Shown here: positions 59,040 through 64,000 of the stretch, piece after piece
Numbering within the stretch: position 1 is the first letter of the stretch
How the letters are laid out: each line of letters starts with the position of its first letter
Assembly (NCBI RefSeq): GCF_052056485.1
Contig: NZ_CP183948.1
Coordinates: forward strand, 1,736,001 to 1,800,000
Direction: 5' to 3'
Origin: Paenibacillus_AQ nitricinens
GTDB lineage: Bacteria; Bacillota; Bacilli; Paenibacillales; Paenibacillaceae
DNA: 64,000 bases
Notes under the pieces: model-generated
Told to the model about the DNA's origin: nothing
Database searches by the model: none
Seen by the model: only the letters and a program-made list of their open reading frames with translations
Translations under genes and position numbers: made by a program

Positions 59040-59915
59040 ATGAGTAGCATAACTGTAGCAAAGGTGTTAAATAACAACGTTATCATTGCGGACCATCCCC
59101 AATATTCCGAGGTTGTAGTGATTGGCAAAGGGATAGGGTTTAATCGAAAATTGCATGATCGGATTAACCTATCCGCTGTGGAGAAGATGTTTATTCTGCG
59201 CAGCCAGGAAGAACAGGAACAATATAAACAGCTTCTTCCCCAAGTGGATGAGAAGTTGATTGAGATTGTACATGAAATTTTGTTATATATTATGCAAAGC
59301 AGTAGTCAACCACTTAATGAGCATGTTCATATTGCACTCACTGATCATATCTCATTTGCTATTCGGCGTTATGAACAACATATCCCAATTCACAATCCAT
59401 TTCTGTATGAGACTAAAGAGATTTATCCTGAAGAGTACAAGATGGCAGAGTATGCGATTGAGCGGATTAATGAAGGTATGGATGTGGAATTGCCTGTAGA
59501 TGAGGTAGGCTTTGTGGCACTTCATATCGTTAGTGCGTTGAGCAACAGACAAATTTCTGAGGTTAGACAACATTCTCTTTTAATTGGGGATTTGATCGGA
59601 ATCGTAGAGAATAACCTTGAATATCGAATTCCACGTGATTCACTTGATTATTCACGATTGGTGACTCATTTACGTTTTGTTCTAGAAAGACTGCGCCGTG
59701 GAGAATCGGTAAGGGAGACTTCAACGCTGGATAGTCTTATGAAACGAGAATATCCTGAAATGTATTCCTTGGCTTGGCAATTAACTAAGATTATCGAGAA
59801 TCGAGTGCATATTCCTGTGTATCCAGCTGAGGTCAGCTATTTGACCGTTCACCTGCAACGTCTTGCCCAGAAGAAAGAAGACGAATTGGGTATGGAGACG
59901 AATGGTAAGCCGTAA
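59040..59915 (+). CDS. glcT: Transcription antiterminator GlcT (BglG/LicT family)
   Basis: 291 residues. The N-terminal RNA-binding domain (ITVAKVLNNNVIIADH; YSEVVVIGKGIGFNRKLHD) is followed by two PTS regulation domains, with conserved histidines in EHVHIALTDHISFAI, VGFVALHIVSAL, SRLVTHLRFVLERL and YLTVHLQRL. Unphosphorylated GlcT binds the RAT hairpin of ptsG mRNA and prevents termination when glucose is imported. Its place directly before ptsG and its RAT target supports the name. ATG 59040 is preceded by AGAGGTGG. Confidence 0.94.
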   Translation: MSSITVAKVLNNNVIIADHPQYSEVVVIGKGIGFNRKLHDRINLSAVEKMFILRSQEEQEQYKQLLPQVDEKLIEIVHEILLYIMQSSSQPLNEHVHIALTDHISFAIRRYEQHIPIHNPFLYETKEIYPEEYKMAEYAIERINEGMDVELPVDEVGFVALHIVSALSNRQISEVRQHSLLIGDLIGIVENNLEYRIPRDSLDYSRLVTHLRFVLERLRRGESVRETSTLDSLMKREYPEMYSLAWQLTKIIENRVHIPVYPAEVSYLTVHLQRLAQKKEDELGMETNGKP

Positions 59916-59922
59916 AAAAAGC

Positions 59923-59951
59923 TTGTCACTTCAAAAAAACGGTGCTACAAT
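59923..59951 (+). promoter_or_regulatory. Promoter of ptsG
   Basis: TTGTCA (59923-59928), 17-bp spacer, TACAAT (59946-59951), just after the glcT stop. Confidence 0.8.
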
Positions 59952-59982
59952 ATCGGTGTCCTAATTAAAACAGAATACCAAG

Positions 59983-60105
59983 CGTGTAACTGATTCGATC
60001 AGGCATGAGTGATTTACAGTATTTTGGTTGCTAGTCCCCATCTTGGGGTAATCTAACCGTAGCGTTAGATAACAACCTTTATACTGTGTTGCTCATGCCT
60101 TTTTT
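59983..60105 (+). promoter_or_regulatory. RAT antiterminator overlapping a terminator in the ptsG leader
   Basis: The RAT element spans about 59983-60016 (GTAACTGATTCGATCAGGCA, then TGAGTGATTTAC), the GlcT target type. It overlaps the left arm of a terminator: GGCATGAG (60002-60009) pairs with CTCATGCC (60092-60099), and ACAGTAT (60016-60022) with ATACTGT (60081-60087), followed by TTTTTT. The loop is long and itself contains CCCC-ATCTT-GGGG and TCTAAC/GTTAGA hairpins, so the terminator is branched. Confidence 0.85.
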
Positions 60106-60150
60106 GGCATCTGTTTTACTGAAAAGTGAATAATGAAAGGAAGTGACTTG

Positions 60151-62214
60151 ATGTTTAAAAAGATGTTTGGCGTTTTACAAAGAGTTGGTAAAGCGCTAAT
60201 GCTTCCAGTTGCCATACTGCCAGCAGCTGGTTTGCTGCTTGGAATAGGAAACATGCTGGTAAACCCCGATTTTCTACAGTACGTTCCGGCACTGGAGAAT
60301 GATGTCGTTCAGGCGATAGCTAACGTATTGATGAACTCAGGGCAAATTGTATTTGATAATCTATCCTTACTATTTGCCGTGGGTGTTGCGATTGGTTTAG
60401 CCGGAGGTGAAGGTGTTGCTGGTCTAGCCGCAATTATCGGTTTCCTCGTAATGAATGTTACGATGGGTACTGTAATTGGCGTCAATGATTATGTCCTGAG
60501 CCAAGGCGATTTTTCTTATGCTAGCGTCTTAGGTATTCCAACACTGCAGACAGGGGTGTTTGGTGGTATACTCGTCGGTATATTGGCATCGTCCATGTAC
60601 AAACGATTCTTCAAAATTGAGCTTCCATCCTATTTGGGCTTCTTCGCAGGTAAACGTTTCGTTCCAATCATGACTGCGGTTACGTCTTTGCTTCTCGGTC
60701 TGGCATTGACCTTAGTTTGGCCGCCAATTCAGCACGGTCTGAACTTTGTATCACAAAGTATGATTGATACGAATAAAACGCTCGCAGCGTTTATCTTCGG
60801 AACCATCGAACGCTCGCTGATTCCTTTTGGTCTGCATCACATCTTCTATTCTCCATTCTGGTATGAATTTGGTACCTACGTAGATAAAGCTGGAGAATTG
60901 GTACGTGGTGACCAACGGATCTTCATGCAGCAGCTTCGTGATGGCGTTGAATTCACAGCAGGAACATTTACAACAGGTAAGTATCCTTTCATGATGTTCG
61001 GTCTTCCAGCAGCTGCTTTGGCCATCTATCATGAAGCTAAACCTCATAATAAAAAAATCGTCGGAAGTTTGATGATTTCCGCAGCATTGACTTCGTTCTT
61101 GACAGGGATTACTGAACCACTCGAATTCTCATTCCTGTTCGTAGCTCCATTGCTGTTCGCAGTACATGCTGTGTTTGCAGGTCTGTCCTTTATGACCATG
61201 CATATCCTTAATGTTAAGATTGGTATGACCTTCTCTGGAGGTTTTATCGATTACGTACTCTTTGGTATCATTCCGAACCGTACGGCTTGGTGGCTCGTAA
61301 TTCCAGTAGGTCTTGCTCTTGCATTGATTTACTATTTCGGGTTCCGCTTTGTTATTCGCAAGTTCAATCTGATGACACCGGGGCGTGAAGAAGATACGGA
61401 TGAAGCTGATGATACAGATGCAGAATCAGTTTCTAAAACTGGTGATGATCTGCCTCGAAACATTTTATCTGCGTTGGGTGGTAAAGAGAACATCGCTCAT
61501 CTGGATGCTTGTATTACCCGCCTTCGTGTGGAAGTTAAAGATAAATCAGGTGTGGATAAGAATCGTCTGAAGAAGCTTGGTGCATCAGGTGTGCTTGAGG
61601 TGGGTAATAATGTCCAAGCGATCTTCGGTACACGTTCCGATACAATAAAATCGCAGATTCAAGATGTAATTAATGGGAAGACACCTGCAGCAACGCCGGT
61701 AACGGCTGCACCTAAGCCTGAAGAAGAACAGCAGGCGGGTGAAACTGGTGAAGCGATTATCAAAGAAGATATCGTCTCTCCGGTAAATGGTGAATTAGTG
61801 GATATCACTGAGGTTCCAGACGCAGTGTTCTCCCAAAAAATGACGGGTGACGGTTTTGCTTTCCTATCTGATGATGGAAAGATTGCTTCACCGGTTTACG
61901 GTAAAGTGTTTAATGTGTTCCCGAGCAAGCATGCGATCGGCATTATGTCCGATGGGGGTAAGGAAGTGCTCGTTCATATAGGGGTTAATACAGTTAAGCT
62001 TAAAGGTCAAGGCTTTACTGTTCTAGTTGAAGAGGGCGACCTTGTAGCTGCTGGACAGCAGATCATGGAAGTGGATTTAGAATATGTAAAAGCACATGCA
62101 CCTTCAGTAATGTCTCCTGTTATTTTCTCCAATTTGCCAGAAGGCTCTTCCGTAACCTTGAAGAAGCCAGGTAAGGTATCTATTGGCGATAAGGATATTA
62201 TTACCATTCAGTAA
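60151..62214 (+). CDS. ptsG: Glucose-specific PTS enzyme IICBA
   Basis: 687 residues, one chain with three domains. IIC is the membrane channel (residues 1-410; ALMLPVAILPAAGLLLGIG; GITEPLEFSFLFVAP). IIB carries C454 in HLDACITRLRVEV. IIA carries H594 (SKHAIGI) and the phosphorylated H609 in EVLVHIGVNTV. It imports and phosphorylates glucose with phosphate from HPr. ATG 60151 is chosen because AAGGAAGTG lies before it; ATG 60133 overlaps that site. Regulated by the GlcT-RAT switch. ptsH and ptsI follow. Confidence 0.97.
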   Translation: MFKKMFGVLQRVGKALMLPVAILPAAGLLLGIGNMLVNPDFLQYVPALENDVVQAIANVLMNSGQIVFDNLSLLFAVGVAIGLAGGEGVAGLAAIIGFLVMNVTMGTVIGVNDYVLSQGDFSYASVLGIPTLQTGVFGGILVGILASSMYKRFFKIELPSYLGFFAGKRFVPIMTAVTSLLLGLALTLVWPPIQHGLNFVSQSMIDTNKTLAAFIFGTIERSLIPFGLHHIFYSPFWYEFGTYVDKAGELVRGDQRIFMQQLRDGVEFTAGTFTTGKYPFMMFGLPAAALAIYHEAKPHNKKIVGSLMISAALTSFLTGITEPLEFSFLFVAPLLFAVHAVFAGLSFMTMHILNVKIGMTFSGGFIDYVLFGIIPNRTAWWLVIPVGLALALIYYFGFRFVIRKFNLMTPGREEDTDEADDTDAESVSKTGDDLPRNILSALGGKENIAHLDACITRLRVEVKDKSGVDKNRLKKLGASGVLEVGNNVQAIFGTRSDTIKSQIQDVINGKTPAATPVTAAPKPEEEQQAGETGEAIIKEDIVSPVNGELVDITEVPDAVFSQKMTGDGFAFLSDDGKIASPVYGKVFNVFPSKHAIGIMSDGGKEVLVHIGVNTVKLKGQGFTVLVEEGDLVAAGQQIMEVDLEYVKAHAPSVMSPVIFSNLPEGSSVTLKKPGKVSIGDKDIITIQ

Positions 62215-62230
62215 AAGTGCAAGGGTGGAA

Positions 62231-62255
62231 GCTTCCTTTAAACATTAAAGGGAGC
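62231..62255 (+). other. Intercistronic hairpin between ptsG and ptsH
   Basis: GCTTCCTTTAA pairs with TTAAAGGGAGC around ACA. There is no T tract, so it is more likely an mRNA stability element than a terminator. Confidence 0.6.
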
Positions 62256-62314
62256 GAAGCCTTCACTATAAATTAAAAAATACTCTATTAAAAGAAAGCG
62301 AGTTGGATAATATT

Positions 62315-62590
62315 ATGCAAACAACATTCAGAATTATCGATGAAGATGGAATTCACGCACGTCCGGCAACTGCCTTGGTAAATACAGCTACGAAATTCAA
62401 AGGTACAGAAGCTTATGCAGAAGCAAAAGGCAAAAAAGTTACATTGAAATCTATCCTTGGCGTATTGTCATTGGGTCTGGAAGCTGGAGACACGTTGTCT
62501 CTGATTACTGAAGGCAGCGAAGAAGCTGAAGCTCTGAGCGCACTTTCTGATGTAATGATTAAAGAAGGGCTAGGGGAAATCCATGAATAA
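62315..62590 (+). CDS. ptsH: Phosphocarrier protein HPr
   Basis: 91 residues. It passes phosphate from enzyme I to the sugar-specific enzymes. The catalytic histidine is H14 in GIHARPATALV and the regulatory serine S46 in VTLKSILGVLSLG, so it can also be the CcpA co-repressor. ATG 62315 begins the usual sequence; TTG 62303 is less likely. The ribosome site is weak. The last eight bases overlap ptsI. Confidence 0.97.
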   Translation: MQTTFRIIDEDGIHARPATALVNTATKFKGTEAYAEAKGKKVTLKSILGVLSLGLEAGDTLSLITEGSEEAEALSALSDVMIKEGLGEIHE

Positions 62591-64000
62591 AATTTCAGGA
62601 ATCGCGGCTTCAGCAGGGATTGCAGTAGCCCGTGCTTTTATCCTGAAACATCCGGATTATACAATTACAAAGACTAGTATCAGTGATCCTGAAGCAGAAG
62701 TCGCCAAGTTGAATGACGCACTTGCTAAATCAAGTGCTGAACTGCAAACCATTAAAGAGCGTACTTTAGCAGAACTAGGAGAGAAGAAAGCAGAGATTTT
62801 TGCATCCCATCTGCTGATTCTTGAGGACCCTGAGCTGATTAATCCCGTAATTGATAAAATTCGTCAGGAATCGGTTAACGCGGACTATGCACTAAACGAA
62901 GTAGCTACACAATTCATTGAAATGTTCGAAAACATGAAGAGTGCTTACTTACAAGAACGTGCAGCTGACATGCGTGATGTGACCAAACGCCTGCTGAACC
63001 ACTTGCTGGGTATTCATTATGTTAGTCCTGCAGAAATCAATGAAGAGGTTATTGTTATCGCTGAGGATTTAACACCTTCTGACACAGCACAGCTAAATCG
63101 CAAGTATGTTAAAGGCTTCACAACAAACATTGGTGGACGTACGTCCCACTCAGCGATTATGGCACGCTCCTTGGAAATTCCAGCAGTTGTTGGAACTAAG
63201 AATGTCATGACAGAAGTGAATTCTGGGGATCTAGTGATTGTCGATGGTCTGAACGGAGACGTTCTTATTAATCCTAGTGAAGCAGAAGTGGCAGCGTACG
63301 TTCGCAAGCAGGAAGCTTACGACTTGCAAATTGCAGAGTGGAAGAAACTTCGTGATAAACCAACGATTTCTGCAGACGGTAAGCACGTGGAGTTGGCAGC
63401 TAATATCGGTACACCAAACGATGTCAATGGTGTAATTGAGAATGGTGGCGAAGGTGTAGGCTTGTATCGTACTGAGTTTCTATACATGGGCCGCGATAAG
63501 TTGCCTTCTGAGGAAATTCAATATAACGCCTATCGTACTGTGCTTGAGAATATGAAAGGCAAACCGGTAGTTGTACGTACACTTGATATCGGTGGCGACA
63601 AAGAACTTCCGTATCTGGATCTACCAAAGGAAATGAATCCTTTCTTAGGATTCCGCGCAATTCGTCTTTGTCTGGATCGTCAGGATATTTTCCGTACGCA
63701 ACTGCGTGCTTTACTGAGAGCAAGTGTTCATGGGGATCTTCGCATTATGTTCCCTATGATCGCAACACTTGGTGAATTCCGTGCAGCCCGTGATCTTCTG
63801 CTTGAAGAGAAAGCGAAGCTTCGTGAAGAAGGCAAGGAAGTGTCTGACAACATTCAGCTCGGCATTATGGTTGAGATTCCTTCCACTGCTGTATTGGCTG
63901 ACCAGTTTGCAAAGGAAGTTGATTTCTTCAGTATTGGTACGAATGACCTTATTCAATATACAATGGCTGCTGACCGTATGAATGAACGGGTGTCTTACCT
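62583..64000 (+). CDS. ptsI: PTS enzyme I, 5' part (runs off the window)
   Basis: The first 472 codons are seen of about 570; the frame is open to the end. Enzyme I takes phosphate from phosphoenolpyruvate and gives it to HPr. The start MNKISGIAASAGIAVARAF, the phosphorylated H189 in GGRTSHSAIMARSLEIPAVVG and the PEP-binding EGVGLYRTEFLYMGR and DFFSIGTNDLIQYTMAADR motifs are present. The ATG overlaps the ptsH end. Confidence 0.97.
   Translation, partial: MNKISGIAASAGIAVARAFILKHPDYTITKTSISDPEAEVAKLNDALAKSSAELQTIKERTLAELGEKKAEIFASHLLILEDPELINPVIDKIRQESVNADYALNEVATQFIEMFENMKSAYLQERAADMRDVTKRLLNHLLGIHYVSPAEINEEVIVIAEDLTPSDTAQLNRKYVKGFTTNIGGRTSHSAIMARSLEIPAVVGTKNVMTEVNSGDLVIVDGLNGDVLINPSEAEVAAYVRKQEAYDLQIAEWKKLRDKPTISADGKHVELAANIGTPNDVNGVIENGGEGVGLYRTEFLYMGRDKLPSEEIQYNAYRTVLENMKGKPVVVRTLDIGGDKELPYLDLPKEMNPFLGFRAIRLCLDRQDIFRTQLRALLRASVHGDLRIMFPMIATLGEFRAARDLLLEEKAKLREEGKEVSDNIQLGIMVEIPSTAVLADQFAKEVDFFSIGTNDLIQYTMAADRMNERVSY

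Overview
The window reads as a chromosomal segment of a Gram-positive, spore-former-type Firmicute, most probably a Paenibacillus. The evidence is the gene content and order: alaS with a T-box leader, ireB-ruvX-DUF1292-mltG-trhP order, YesM/YesN-type two-component proteins, GlcT-ptsG-ptsH-ptsI, type-2 galT, the flotillin/NfeD pair, and strong AGGAGG-type ribosome sites. The genus call is inference, not proof. No tRNA, rRNA, CRISPR array or intact transposon is visible.

Layout. 1-2.1 kb: the 3' end of a flavin amine oxidase-like gene and a multi-spanning membrane protein. 2.2-3.2 kb: an 18-copy tandem array of a ~52-bp non-coding unit. 3.7-5.9 kb: a MATE exporter and a wrecked CPBP protease gene. 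6-14.4 kb: housekeeping genes: T-box-controlled alaS, then ireB, ruvX, two DUF1292 genes, mltG and the tRNA hydroxylation pair trhP1/trhP2. 14.4-35.3 kb: a mannan/glucomannan locus. 35.4-47.8 kb: mixed single genes (class B PBP, AI-2E family protein, deacetylase, ilvD, acyltransferase, small hydrolases, sirtuin, aldo-keto reductase, APH-like kinase). 47.9-52.8 kb: AraC regulator divergent from galK-galE-galT. 52.9-58.9 kb: alcohol dehydrogenase, NfeD-flotillin, a two-gene ABC system. 59-64 kb: glcT and the glucose PTS (ptsG, ptsH, start of ptsI).

How the central locus works (inference from families). Mannan is presumably cut outside the cell by an enzyme not seen here. Oligosaccharides enter through the lipoprotein and two permeases at 27.1-30.3 kb, which have no ATPase of their own here. 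Inside, the GH113 mannanase trims them, one GH130 phosphorolyses mannooligosaccharides, cellobiose 2-epimerase turns mannobiose into mannosylglucose, and the other GH130 phosphorolyses that to mannose-1-phosphate and glucose. A CE7 esterase would remove acetyl groups. Sensing is unusually rich: a histidine kinase with its own substrate-binding lipoprotein, a distant AraC-type response regulator, a LacI regulator, and two closely related chemoreceptors that bracket the locus. Candidate shared operators (TAATAACAA, 22-bp direct repeats) and CcpA (cre) sites just after the -10 boxes tie the transcription units together.

The least explained DNA is the 52-bp array, a second array of eight palindromes at 31.6-32.0 kb spaced by near-whole helical turns, and the proposed operators of the mannan locus. 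Two decayed gene remnants (CPBP protease; manganese catalase with its upstream neighbour) mark recent deletions.
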